From the NCBI RefSeq assembly GCF_026891975.1, contig NZ_JAPTGB010000010.1:21211-85210 (forward strand): a stretch of 64,000 nt of DNA, written 5' to 3'. This DNA is from Methanocorpusculum petauri. GTDB taxonomy: Archaea; Halobacteriota; Methanomicrobia; Methanomicrobiales; Methanocorpusculaceae. Of this stretch, positions 1 to 7,863 are shown piece after piece. The notes beneath the pieces were generated by a model. The model was not told the DNA's origin, made no database searches, and was given only the letters and a program-made list of their open reading frames with translations. The number at the start of each line of letters is the position of its first letter. The first letter of the stretch is position 1. Position numbers and translations under genes: made by a program.

Positions 1-1392
1 TGCAGAAAACTGTAACGACAAAACATCCGGCGAACCGGACCGTCCATACCACTCCAGCGCACAAACTGGATCAAATCCAAAGTAGGCAGCAGTTCCCCGT
101 GTCACCGCAACAGCAGACTCAGTCTCGGTATCTCTGGCTGCAAGAGAAACAGCGTCCGGCTTCCCGTCCGCAGAAAGACAGGAATTCATCTCGGAAAGCC
201 GCGACATCGCAGCAGACATCAGACCCTCATCTCCGTCCTCCGCATCAATCACCTGTTCAAGATACCGGTACTCCTCCTCATACGCACGGCGTCTCCGGCA
301 GGATGCCGCAAGCTCCAGATACAGGCGCAGCTTCTCCGGCATCGGCAGCATATCCGCAATACCGGCAATCCGCGTATAATACTCCGACATATCCTCGCCA
401 AGATCCTCCCCAACCTCGCACAGATTCTTCAGACCAATTGCCGTCTGATACCCGCCGGCACCCCGGGACGCAATAAAAGCGCTCTTATATGCCTCAAACG
501 CATTATCGAAATCCCCCGACTTCCGGAGAATTGTTCCTATCAATTCAAACGAAGAAATCTCCGCAGACGTCCCAGGGAACGCAAGAGTAATATTTGCATA
601 CAGATCCATCGCCGGATCGTTGTTTCCCGAAGCATACAGCCAGTTTGCCGTAGAAAGTGCCGCATCGGGTGTCTCACACTTCAGAAGCGGAGCACACAGT
701 GTCTCCCATTCGGACAGCGTCGGCTGCGGCATATTCAGCCAGGCAATCATCTCCTCACGCGTAAGGGAAGAGAACCATGCTCCCGCAATACAGACAACAC
801 AATCATAAATCTCCTGGGGAGGGAGATCAGGAACACCCGCAGCAACCGCCGCATACCGGTCAAGGGGGAACTCATGCCAGAACGGACGGCGACCAACACC
901 AAAGTACATATCGGGATTTGCAATCTCGGCAACCGTAATCCGCCGGGTCTCCAGCTGCCACCAGCTCAGGGGATGGGAATCTCCTGCAGACGCAATGATC
1001 TCAGCCGCCTGATTCGTTCCGGAAATATACGATCGCAGCAGCGCCTCAACTGCGATCATCCGTGCACCATTCTTCACCTCAACAGCAGATGCATACTCCC
1101 GTTTCAGCCACTCCTCAACCGGCAGGGCATCAACATCTGCCTGTTCCGCCACCGCAAGAAGATCCATCAGAACCCGGCTGTCATCAGGCTGCCGCAGGAT
1201 AGCAGACACCACCCGTGCATGAAACCCCCCGTCCACACTCATCCGGTGCAGAAACAGATTACGGAACACAATATTCTCATGCACACTTTTGCGTACTGCT
1301 TCGGTCTCAGTCGCAGAAAAGATCTCCTCTGCAAGAATCGTCAGATAGTCACAGTAATATTGTTGGGTCAGATTCCCCTCGCTGACTCGCAT
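1..1392 (-). CDS. TPR-like helical protein, partial (C-terminus beyond window)
   Basis: An open frame of 464 codons begins with ATG at 1392 and runs without a stop off the left edge, so the gene is incomplete here. An in-frame stop lies seven codons upstream (1414-1416), and this is the only ATG in that interval. The translation is rich in Ala, Leu, Glu and Tyr, and reads like stacked helical hairpins in its second half (for example ANWLYASGNNDPAMDLYAN and GDFDNAFEAYKSAF), which resembles tetratricopeptide repeats. No enzyme motif, signal peptide or membrane segment is visible. A 7-bp inverted repeat (TAGTGTT/AACACTA, 1400-1422) lies just upstream of the start. The gene is downstream of the mtr terminator and probably has its own promoter. 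Function unknown; a scaffold or interaction role is only inferred. Confidence 0.7.
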   Translation of the reverse strand, partial: MRVSEGNLTQQYYCDYLTILAEEIFSATETEAVRKSVHENIVFRNLFLHRMSVDGGFHARVVSAILRQPDDSRVLMDLLAVAEQADVDALPVEEWLKREYASAVEVKNGARMIAVEALLRSYISGTNQAAEIIASAGDSHPLSWWQLETRRITVAEIANPDMYFGVGRRPFWHEFPLDRYAAVAAGVPDLPPQEIYDCVVCIAGAWFSSLTREEMIAWLNMPQPTLSEWETLCAPLLKCETPDAALSTANWLYASGNNDPAMDLYANITLAFPGTSAEISSFELIGTILRKSGDFDNAFEAYKSAFIASRGAGGYQTAIGLKNLCEVGEDLGEDMSEYYTRIAGIADMLPMPEKLRLYLELAASCRRRRAYEEEYRYLEQVIDAEDGDEGLMSAAMSRLSEMNSCLSADGKPDAVSLAARDTETESAVAVTRGTAAYFGFDPVCALEWYGRSGSPDVLSLQFSA

Positions 1393-1494
1393 AATTATGT
1401 AGTGTTTTGTGCGTTAACACTATGTATGCCTTCTGATAGTTCTAAGAAGAGCGGCAAAACAGAAAAACAAAAACAAATTCACACTGAACCAAAA

Positions 1495-1534
1495 ATGCGG
1501 GAAAAACCTCGGAAATTCCGGGGTTGTCCCGCAT
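1495..1534 (-). terminator. terminator hairpin of the mtr operon
   Basis: A long nested hairpin lies 30 bp after the mtrH stop: outer arms ATGCGGGA (1495-1502) and TCCCGCAT (1527-1534), inner arms AACCTCGGA (1505-1513) and TCCGGGGTT (1517-1525). On the minus strand it is followed by a strongly T-rich stretch (1494 down to about 1455). This is the expected end of the mtr transcript. Oligo-T is the known archaeal termination signal; the hairpin may add 3' stability. Confidence 0.75.
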
Positions 1535-1565
1535 TATGGAACTATTTATTTCCTATTCAGCAGGA

Positions 1566-2585
1566 TTAGACCAGCTTGTACAGCGGGCCGTTGTGGTCCT
1601 GAACCTCGCCGCCGAGCTCGGTAAGAGCCTCGGACAGAACGATGTCAGAGAACGCTGCTGCGGTTGCGATACCTTCCATGTTCTCAATCGGACCGAACAT
1701 GATAAGGTCTGCACCAAGAGTCATTGCCATGATGTTACATCCGATATCAGGCGAGGACCATGCAATCTGGCGAACGCCCTCAATACCACCGTAGTGGTGG
1801 TGGAACATCTGCTCTGCAAGGACATCCTTACCCTTGTACTGCTCGTGGATGTTCTTTCTCCAGCGTTTCAGCCAGGTCCAGGACACCGTCATATTGTGGT
1901 ATGCACCACCGGTCGGCAGACCATGGATTGCCTTGCATGCAAGAATCTCACGGAAAGAACCGGCAGAACCGAGACCAAGCGGAGTTGCTGCAGTGTCGAG
2001 AATCGGGCGCTTGATACCGCATTCTTCTGCGATCTGGAGCATACCCTTTGCCTGACCTGCAACACCACCCTCGGAAAGCACTTTCTCACGGCCTGCAACA
2101 GAACCATCTCCCGGATTGAACGCAAGGACGATTGCGGAGTCAACATCGGACTCGGCAAGTGCCTGAATGTTCTCCGGCTGGATGGAACCATTGATCGAGT
2201 TGTAGATTGCACGATCTGCAAGACCGACTTCCGTAACGTACTTCGTTGCATGAACGAGTGCCTCAGGGGCAGAGGAGTCCATCAGGAATGCAGTCTTGTT
2301 GTCGATGCTGTCGAACCACTGGAAGTAGGACTCGAATGCCTCTCCGTGTTCTGCAATGATCTGGAGGAAGAAGTGGTTTCCGGTCTCGTCTGTCAGTTCC
2401 TGACAGCGGTTCCAGAGTGCTTCTGCTTTCGCCTTGTCGATCTTGCCGGTGTGGTCATCAAGAACACACTCGTGCTTGTTATAGAAGATGGATGCACCAA
2501 GAACACGCGGGTATTCTCCGGGCTGTCCACCAATTTTTGTTCCGTTAAAGTCAAAGACCTGTTGTTCCTTTTCGAACTTGAACAT
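1566..2585 (-). CDS. mtrH: tetrahydromethanopterin S-methyltransferase subunit H
   Basis: MtrH is the peripheral cytoplasmic subunit of the Mtr complex. It transfers the methyl group from methyl-tetrahydro(sarcina)methanopterin to the Co(I) corrinoid of MtrA. The 339-residue protein begins MFKFEKEQQVFDFNGTKIGG, the characteristic MtrH start, and carries the TIM-barrel pterin-binding signatures of the family (GASIFYNKHECVLDD, FLMDSSAPEA, NSINGSIQPE). ATG at 2585 follows a GAGGTG ribosome-binding site. It is the last gene of the mtr operon, 14 bp after the MtrA-MtrG fusion gene, and is followed by a strong terminator. Length is slightly above the usual 310-320 residues. Identification is secure. 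Confidence 0.97.
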   Translation of the reverse strand: MFKFEKEQQVFDFNGTKIGGQPGEYPRVLGASIFYNKHECVLDDHTGKIDKAKAEALWNRCQELTDETGNHFFLQIIAEHGEAFESYFQWFDSIDNKTAFLMDSSAPEALVHATKYVTEVGLADRAIYNSINGSIQPENIQALAESDVDSAIVLAFNPGDGSVAGREKVLSEGGVAGQAKGMLQIAEECGIKRPILDTAATPLGLGSAGSFREILACKAIHGLPTGGAYHNMTVSWTWLKRWRKNIHEQYKGKDVLAEQMFHHHYGGIEGVRQIAWSSPDIGCNIMAMTLGADLIMFGPIENMEGIATAAAFSDIVLSEALTELGGEVQDHNGPLYKLV

Positions 2586-2599
2586 ATTGGCACCTCAAT

Positions 2600-3334
2600 T
2601 TACATAAACCTCGTGACTAACATCAGAATCACCATAAAGGCAATACATCCTGCTACAAGACCATAGAGGATACCGATGTCACGACCGATTTTTCTTCCGA
2701 CACGCATCGCGATTTCCGCGTCCGTGAACTCAATCTTCTTCTCGATTGCGTCAAGACGCTTCTCAATCTCGAGGAACTGCGGGTTTGCACTCGCAACCGT
2801 TGCACCGCCGGCACTTCCGCCTTCGTCATCAGAGATCTGAATAACGATCGGATCTGCACCGAATGCTCCCGGATCACGGGCAGTGAGTTCGGCAATCTTT
2901 GCAGAGATCTGACCAAGGTCTTCACTCTCCATGATATTGACGATCTCAACCTGCTCCTGGAACCGCTTGATGTGTTCATCAGTCAGGTTCTCAAGGAACG
3001 GAATTGCTCCGCCGGAACCGACGATCTTACCACCGTCAACACCGTTCTTGTGCATTGCCTCAATGGACTGACCGGAAAGGTGACCTTTCACTTCAGTTCC
3101 GCAGAGGAGCACGAAACGAATGTTCGGATTTGAGATAACATTTGCAACGATCTTCTCAATACCGAGGTTTTCCGTCTTACAGGATCCTGCGAGGGCAGCT
3201 CCTGCGGCACAGATTGCCGTCTCGTCAAGGTGGGAACCCATGGTGATAACAGCAACAGGGCTGTTAGCGTCACCGGTGTGGTAGTCACCCTGGATGATCG
3301 GCCATCCGCTTGCTGGTGATTTCTTATCTGCCAT
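2600..3334 (-). CDS. mtrG: fusion of a second MtrA corrinoid domain to MtrG
   Basis: This 244-residue protein has two parts. Residues 1 to about 180 are a nearly identical copy of the soluble corrinoid domain of the neighbouring MtrA, including the cobalt-ligand histidine region EVKGHLSGQ (His85). After a short Gly/Ala/Ser linker, residues from about 186 to 244 are a complete MtrG: the coiled-coil stretch [13 protein letters not shown], then [17 protein letters not shown] and one membrane helix. MtrG is normally a stand-alone protein of about 70-80 residues in this position (mtrEDCBAFGH), and no separate mtrG is present in the operon. Start ATG at 3334 follows GAGGTGAAGAAGT. The DNA of the first 400 bp matches mtrA almost base for base, indicating recent duplication or gene conversion. 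It probably serves as the MtrG subunit with an extra corrinoid arm. Confidence 0.93.
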   Translation of the reverse strand: MADKKSPASGWPIIQGDYHTGDANSPVAVITMGSHLDETAICAAGAALAGSCKTENLGIEKIVANVISNPNIRFVLLCGTEVKGHLSGQSIEAMHKNGVDGGKIVGSGGAIPFLENLTDEHIKRFQEQVEIVNIMESEDLGQISAKIAELTARDPGAFGADPIVIQISDDEGGSAGGATVASANPQFLEIEKRLDAIEKKIEFTDAEIAMRVGRKIGRDIGILYGLVAGCIAFMVILMLVTRFM

Positions 3335-3345
3335 ACTTCTTCACC

Positions 3346-3531
3346 TCAGAGCACCAGTACCGGGACAAGGATCATGATGAGGGCGATAACGAGACCGGCA
3401 CCAAATCCGACAAGACCAGAGTCCGTAATTGCAGACTCAACCTTGTGTGTACGGGCAAGAATCTGTCCTTTGTATCTGATGTCATCTACCATCTTATCGA
3501 TGGCAGCCATTCTGATAATTGAACCTGCCAT
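3346..3531 (-). CDS. mtrF: tetrahydromethanopterin S-methyltransferase subunit F
   Basis: A 61-residue protein with a soluble N-terminal part (MAAIDKMVDDIRYKGQILAR) and one C-terminal membrane helix (about residues 38-61). This is the MtrF layout; MtrF resembles the C-terminal part of MtrA in topology. The open frame extends further upstream to 3588, but that part overlaps mtrA. ATG at 3531 lies one base after the mtrA stop codon and follows a GGAGTG ribosome-binding site, so this start is chosen. It sits between mtrA and the MtrA-MtrG fusion, its conserved place in the operon. Its exact function in the Mtr complex is not settled. Confidence 0.9.
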   Translation of the reverse strand: MAGSIIRMAAIDKMVDDIRYKGQILARTHKVESAITDSGLVGFGAGLVIALIMILVPVLVL

Positions 3532-3532
3532 T

Positions 3533-4267
3533 TTAGAACACTCCATAGAAGATAACACCGAGAATGATGAAGGACATGATAAGACCAATCATCAGACCCT
3601 CAATCTTGCCTCCGTAGAGACCGGACGAGAATCTGGTGCGGTAACCGATGTCGGTAACCATCATCTGGATGTTTTTCATGCGAGCAGTAATGAGAGCCAT
3701 CTCACCGGTTAAGGGTTCTTCCTCACCGGTTTCTGCGCCTCCGGCACTTCCGCCATCATCGTCAGAAATCTGAACAACGATCGGGTCTGCACCGAATGCT
3801 CCGGGGTCTTTTCCTTTGAGCTCGTTGATCTTTGCAGAGATCTGACCGATGTCTTCACTCTCCATGATGTTTACGATCTCAACCTGCTCCTGGAACCGCT
3901 TGATGTGTTCCTCGGTCAGATTCTCAAGGAACGGAATTGCTCCGCCAGAACCGACAATCTTGCCGCCGTCAACACCGTTCTTGTGCATTGCCTCAATGGA
4001 CTGACCGGAAAGGTGACCTTTCACTTCAGTTCCGCAGAGGAGCACGAAACGAATGTTCGGATTTGAGATAACATTTGCAACGATCTTCTCAATACCGAGG
4101 TTTTCCGTCTTACAGGATCCTGCGAGGGCAGCTCCTGCGGCACAGATTGCCGTCTCGTCAAGGTGGGAACCCATGGTGATAACAGCAACAGGGCTGTTAG
4201 CGTCACCGGTGTGGTAGTCACCCTGGATGATCGGCCATCCGCTTGCTGGTGATTTTTTATCTGCCAT
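3533..4267 (-). CDS. mtrA: tetrahydromethanopterin S-methyltransferase subunit A
   Basis: MtrA carries the 5-hydroxybenzimidazolyl-cobamide that shuttles the methyl group between MtrH and the coenzyme M site of MtrE while sodium is pumped. The 244-residue protein has a Rossmann-like cytoplasmic domain with the His ligand (EVKGHLSGQ, His85), a linker, and a C-terminal membrane anchor ([17 protein letters not shown]). An upstream in-frame GTG at 4276 overlaps the mtrB stop (GTGA). The ATG at 4267 is preferred because the second MtrA copy starts at the same [10 protein letters not shown] sequence. The first 180 residues are duplicated in the neighbouring MtrA-MtrG fusion. This copy has the ordinary C-terminus and is the canonical subunit. 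Confidence 0.96.
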   Translation of the reverse strand: MADKKSPASGWPIIQGDYHTGDANSPVAVITMGSHLDETAICAAGAALAGSCKTENLGIEKIVANVISNPNIRFVLLCGTEVKGHLSGQSIEAMHKNGVDGGKIVGSGGAIPFLENLTEEHIKRFQEQVEIVNIMESEDIGQISAKINELKGKDPGAFGADPIVVQISDDDGGSAGGAETGEEEPLTGEMALITARMKNIQMMVTDIGYRTRFSSGLYGGKIEGLMIGLIMSFIILGVIFYGVF

Positions 4268-4272
4268 GTAGC

Positions 4273-4563
4273 TCACATCCCAACTAATGCAAATGCAATC
4301 AGGCCGGCAATGAACAGTCCGACAGCAAGACCATACCAGAGTGAAGTAACAGAACCTGCGTAGAGCAGGGTCTTCTCACGTCCCGGGTAGCTGTTAAGGA
4401 AGTTTCCTTCTCCGGAGAGCATTCCGACGAGATCATCTGCAATCTTTTCAAGTTCAGCAACCTGATCAATGACCGGCTGGTAGGAAACACCGGCGGTCGT
4501 GACAATGCCTGCGATAGGGTCAGCTACGAGGCCAAATTCAGGTAATACTAATACATATCCCAT
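4273..4563 (-). CDS. mtrB: tetrahydromethanopterin S-methyltransferase subunit B
   Basis: MtrB is a small integral membrane subunit of the sodium-pumping Mtr complex. The 96-residue protein shows the usual order: a soluble N-terminus starting [19 protein letters not shown], a short helix-forming middle ([19 protein letters not shown]), and one C-terminal membrane helix (about residues 72-95). ATG at 4563 lies 20 bp after mtrC and 6 bp before the preferred mtrA start, so translation is probably coupled. Length and sequence fit the family. Confidence 0.93.
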   Translation of the reverse strand: MGYVLVLPEFGLVADPIAGIVTTAGVSYQPVIDQVAELEKIADDLVGMLSGEGNFLNSYPGREKTLLYAGSVTSLWYGLAVGLFIAGLIAFALVGM

Positions 4564-4583
4564 TTTTGATTCCTCCGATTAGC

Positions 4584-5441
4584 TTATTCCTCCGCATCGC
4601 TGAACGGCTTTGCGTCGAGCCATGCTGCTGCATCGCGCTTGGATAAGGCGAAGTATTTCTTGTAGGACCAGTACCATCCGATGAGTGCAATGATCAGGGA
4701 AATCCAGGCTGCAATCATATCAATGAATGCAAAGGAGATTACTGCCATGACAATCATGGAAAGGAACCCGCACTCAATCGTGAGCATGTTGGTTCTGTCC
4801 TGTTTCTCTCCCGGACCAAGGCAGGCATTGAACGGGTGCTGGAGTGCAATTGCACCAAGCATGAACGAAACTGCGATGATACCGGTAGCGATGTAGGAGA
4901 AAGCATAAAGCTCAACCGTGAGTCCTAAGATCGGAATGGTATAGGTCGTAAGCTGGTCGAATCCGAGGCCGCCGATTGCAACAACGGTCAGACCCATAAG
5001 GGCGAGACAGCCGACGGCTGCAAGTTCTGCGATACTGCGGGTCATGACCGGGATCTTCATGTTCAGGACAGAGTTGGAGATCCATCCGAGAATAAGACCG
5101 ACGATCAATGCAATGATTAATCCTGCAATCGGGACGATGAACGGGTTGATTGCAGCGAGCTTTGCAGCGAACAGCATTGCAATAACACCGGAACCGAACG
5201 CAAGCATACCTGCGGACGGAACTCCGGTACCGATACCGTAGCTGCAGAGTTTCTTGATTGTGCTGTTACCCCAGATAAGGGCACCAACAGCTGCAATTCC
5301 ACCGAAGAATGCGAGGTAGTCATAACCTGCATAGGATCCGGCAACTGCGATGTAAAGGGAAACCAGTGCAAGGACGAGGCCCATAGCCATGACCTTGTTG
5401 TGTGGAATGCCATCATGTGATGCTTCAACTTTTACTGACAT
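4584..5441 (-). CDS. mtrC: tetrahydromethanopterin S-methyltransferase subunit C
   Basis: MtrC is one of the three large integral membrane subunits (C, D, E) that form the membrane core of Mtr. The 285-residue protein starts MSVKVEASHDGIPHNKVMAMG and is almost entirely hydrophobic, with several helices and a charged C-terminal cytoplasmic tail (AWLDAKPFSDAEE). The conserved loop with HPFNACLGPGEKQDRTN is typical of MtrC. ATG at 5441 lies 10 bp after mtrD. Its individual function is not resolved, but the assignment from sequence and operon position is secure. Confidence 0.95.
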   Translation of the reverse strand: MSVKVEASHDGIPHNKVMAMGLVLALVSLYIAVAGSYAGYDYLAFFGGIAAVGALIWGNSTIKKLCSYGIGTGVPSAGMLAFGSGVIAMLFAAKLAAINPFIVPIAGLIIALIVGLILGWISNSVLNMKIPVMTRSIAELAAVGCLALMGLTVVAIGGLGFDQLTTYTIPILGLTVELYAFSYIATGIIAVSFMLGAIALQHPFNACLGPGEKQDRTNMLTIECGFLSMIVMAVISFAFIDMIAAWISLIIALIGWYWSYKKYFALSKRDAAAWLDAKPFSDAEE

Positions 5442-5451
5442 TTTTTACACC

Positions 5452-6306
5452 TCAAAGAATTGCCACCGCCAGAAGTGCAACGAGACCACAGATACCGCTT
5501 GCGCAGATTGCTGCAATGATTGCACGGGGGAAACGCTTGAACTTCGGGTCGTGCGGACCTTCAATGGTTCCGGTAATGTTGTATGCAGAAAGCACTGCAA
5601 TAACGAGGAACATACCGATTGCAAAGATACCTGCAAGTCCCACTGCAAGAGAGCTGAAGCCCTCCATGTTGGCAGCCGAGAAGCTTGCGTTGTAGAACTC
5701 AAGAAGCTCAATGTAAATGAGTGTTCCGCCAAGACCACCGAACAGACCACCGATAACACCGCCAACGTAAGAGATGAACGGAAGTCCGTGACCTTCGGTT
5801 CCCTGGGATTTGTACTCAGCCTGAGAGTCACCGGTGATCGGATCTTTCTCGACCTTACCGGATGCTGCGGGAATACCCATGCCGTAGACATAGGAGATGT
5901 TCACCATAAGACAGGTGATTGCCATCATCAAACCGCCGCCGATTGCACCACCGGCGAGAGCGACTCCAAAGCCTAAACTTGCTGCCCATGCTCCTCCGAA
6001 CAGTCCTGCGAGACCTGCACCGGTCGCAAGCATTGCGACACCGGTTGCAATACCCGGAGACTGTCCCATTGCCGCCGGCGCACCGCCGACCGGGACGAAG
6101 TGGACACCAAATGCAATCAGGGCTGCACCGACGATGATGCCGACAAGCGTAGTAACCGGGAGCATTGCTCCGCCGGCAAGAATGCCTGAGTTACCAAGGA
6201 AGTAGGCTGCGCCGATGAAGATGACTGCAAGGATGATTGCGATAACGGATGCAACTGGCTGGAATGCTCCGGCGTTGCCCGCTGGTTTTGCTGCAATTGC
6301 GCTCAT
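5452..6306 (-). CDS. mtrD: tetrahydromethanopterin S-methyltransferase subunit D
   Basis: MtrD is a polytopic membrane subunit of Mtr, related to MtrC and MtrE. The 284-residue protein begins MSAIAAKPAGNAGAFQP and has about six glycine-rich membrane helices. A conserved cytoplasmic loop (GKVEKDPITGDSQAEYKSQG, then GTEGHGLPFISYVGG) is typical of MtrD. The open frame extends upstream to 6351 but overlaps mtrE. ATG at 6306 is preceded by a GGAGG ribosome-binding site and lies 2 bp after the mtrE stop, so it is the start. Second gene of the operon. Confidence 0.95.
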   Translation of the reverse strand: MSAIAAKPAGNAGAFQPVASVIAIILAVIFIGAAYFLGNSGILAGGAMLPVTTLVGIIVGAALIAFGVHFVPVGGAPAAMGQSPGIATGVAMLATGAGLAGLFGGAWAASLGFGVALAGGAIGGGLMMAITCLMVNISYVYGMGIPAASGKVEKDPITGDSQAEYKSQGTEGHGLPFISYVGGVIGGLFGGLGGTLIYIELLEFYNASFSAANMEGFSSLAVGLAGIFAIGMFLVIAVLSAYNITGTIEGPHDPKFKRFPRAIIAAICASGICGLVALLAVAIL

Positions 6307-6308
6307 AG

Positions 6309-7196
6309 TTAGGCCTCCGCAGTGTAGGGTCCGTAGTTCTTGCGTGCCCACTTCTCAACATAGCGGTCGATGATCGCGAAGAGAAGGATGATGACAACAC
6401 CAACAGCAACCGCACCCCATCCGTTCCAGGTGTGCTCAAAGAGCACGGTACGCCACAGTTCAAAGAACACAATCAGACCAAAACACAGACCGGAAGCCGG
6501 TCCACCAAGTTTTGCGGTGAAGAAACCGTTGTCGATTGAACTTCTCTGACCTGCCTCTGCGTAACGAACGATATTACCGGATGCAGAGATCGGGACACCA
6601 GCACCGAACTTCTGGTTCTGGTACTGACGCTCCTTACCATAGTACGGGTTTCCGGTTGCAGAACCTGCTGCACCAAGAGCAAGACCCCATACAATACCGA
6701 GAAGCGGAAGGGCGAACGGGTGATTGAGCACCGTTGACATCAGGTAACATGCGGTTACCGTGGTGAAAATTGCAACAAATGCGTGACCCATAGTCACAGT
6801 CGTTACTGACTTTAACACATCAATAAAGACCGGCTGTCCGAACTTGGAAAGACTAGCAGTTCTTCCAAGGTATGCAGTGGTAGCATAGATACCCTGCACA
6901 AAGGTTGCGAGAACTGTACCAAAGATGATTGCAAGTACTGCGTTGACATGCAACATAATGAATGCCCATGCAATACCGCAAGCAAGGGTTACCCACAGGG
7001 TGTATGCTGGGGGCTCACCGGATACTGCTTTGTTGTAGATACGGTGAGTATAGCCCATCTGAGGTGCAAGCTGGACCTGAGAGTTCGGGTCACCCTGTGA
7101 TCCGATGTTGGACTCAGTATCCTCGGCTGCACCTGCAACCGCTGCGAGAGCTCCCGCAAGGGCAGTTACTCCAATGCCGATTATAATTTCTTGCAT
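6309..7196 (-). CDS. mtrE: tetrahydromethanopterin S-methyltransferase subunit E
   Basis: MtrE is the membrane subunit implicated in demethylating the MtrA corrinoid to coenzyme M, coupled to sodium export. The 295-residue protein starts MQEIIIGIGVTALAGALAAV and has an early soluble loop (AEDTESNIGSQGDPNSQVQLAP) that is strongly conserved in MtrE. Several membrane helices follow, then a charged tail (DRYVEKWARKNYGPYTAEA). The frame is open to 7256, but ATG at 7196 with an upstream GGGAGA matches family starts. It is the first gene of the mtr operon, behind a long structured leader. Confidence 0.96.
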   Translation of the reverse strand: MQEIIIGIGVTALAGALAAVAGAAEDTESNIGSQGDPNSQVQLAPQMGYTHRIYNKAVSGEPPAYTLWVTLACGIAWAFIMLHVNAVLAIIFGTVLATFVQGIYATTAYLGRTASLSKFGQPVFIDVLKSVTTVTMGHAFVAIFTTVTACYLMSTVLNHPFALPLLGIVWGLALGAAGSATGNPYYGKERQYQNQKFGAGVPISASGNIVRYAEAGQRSSIDNGFFTAKLGGPASGLCFGLIVFFELWRTVLFEHTWNGWGAVAVGVVIILLFAIIDRYVEKWARKNYGPYTAEA

Positions 7197-7545
7197 GTAA
7201 GATTCTCCCTTGAGTTTGCGTGCACGAGTTTTGCAACCCGTGCTGCACCTGATCACCCCACGGTGTCAGGGCCAACGTTTCCTTATCGGAAACGAAAGTA
7301 TTGTTCCAGTAGTGTAATACGACCCGAAGGGTGCAACAGACTGAAACGAAGGATGCGTCTCAAGTAGCCGCACGATTCATCATCGTGCAGACGTCTCAGG
7401 AGTCATAAAGACTCGTGGACAATTCACAGTCATTCACACGTGAAATAACGTGAACGTTCGAATAACGTTACCACTCTAAAGAATGGAGTACAAAGTGTGG
7501 ACAATTACTTGTTTGCGGGGGAGGTATATTAATGTATACGAAAAT
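7197..7545 (-). promoter_or_regulatory. structured leader and probable promoter of the mtr operon
   Basis: No open frame of interest lies here. A likely TATA element on the minus strand reads ATTAATATACC (about 7525-7535), giving a leader of about 300 nt or more. The leader holds several clear inverted repeats: GCACG/CGTGC (7222-7243), CGTTTCC/GGAAACG (7276-7294), ACCC/GGGT with loop GAA (7322-7332), GCACGAT/ATCGTGC (7370-7388), and GAACGTTC (about 7452-7459). The phrase GTGGACAATT occurs twice (near 7415 and 7497). A second possible TATA box (near 7640-7655) lies further upstream. The exact start site cannot be fixed from sequence. Confidence 0.55.
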
Positions 7546-7826
7546 CGTCGAAGAGGAGTTCTTTGATCGATGATTTCAGCCTGATTTTCGGCCAATTACA
7601 CCAAATTATTTGCATTACCAATGAACCACCTTCCAAACACAATATAATATTACCTCTCCTAAAATTACCTGATGCGAGAATGTCCCTATAAGACCTTTGT
7701 TGTCGGACAAAGAACTGAGGCGCGGCAGAGAAAGGAGTGGGAGCAGAAGCTTCAGATTATATAGATTGTGATTATCAGCGGAAAACCGGAGACATGTTCG
7801 CGCGGCAGGATGGATTTTGAAACAAC

Positions 7827-7854
7827 TAAAAAAAAGAAAATGGGTTTGTCACCC
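7827..7854 (-). terminator. terminator of the mcr operon
   Basis: Shortly after the mcrA stop codon there is a small hairpin (GGGT/ACCC, 7842-7854). On the minus strand it is followed by a run reading ATTTTCTTTTTTTT (7841 down to 7828). This oligo-T run is a good archaeal termination signal for the highly expressed mcr transcript. Confidence 0.65.
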
Positions 7855-7863
7855 TGGACAGAC

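Noticed and set aside
1524..2666. Plus-strand open frame of 380 codons opposite mtrH
   Set aside because: It is a shadow of mtrH: cysteine-rich, low-complexity translation, no ribosome-binding site, and the minus strand encodes a certain MtrH.
4268..4276. GTG start for mtrA three codons upstream
   Set aside because: The GTGA overlap with mtrB is tempting, but the second MtrA copy starts at the downstream ATG with identical following sequence.
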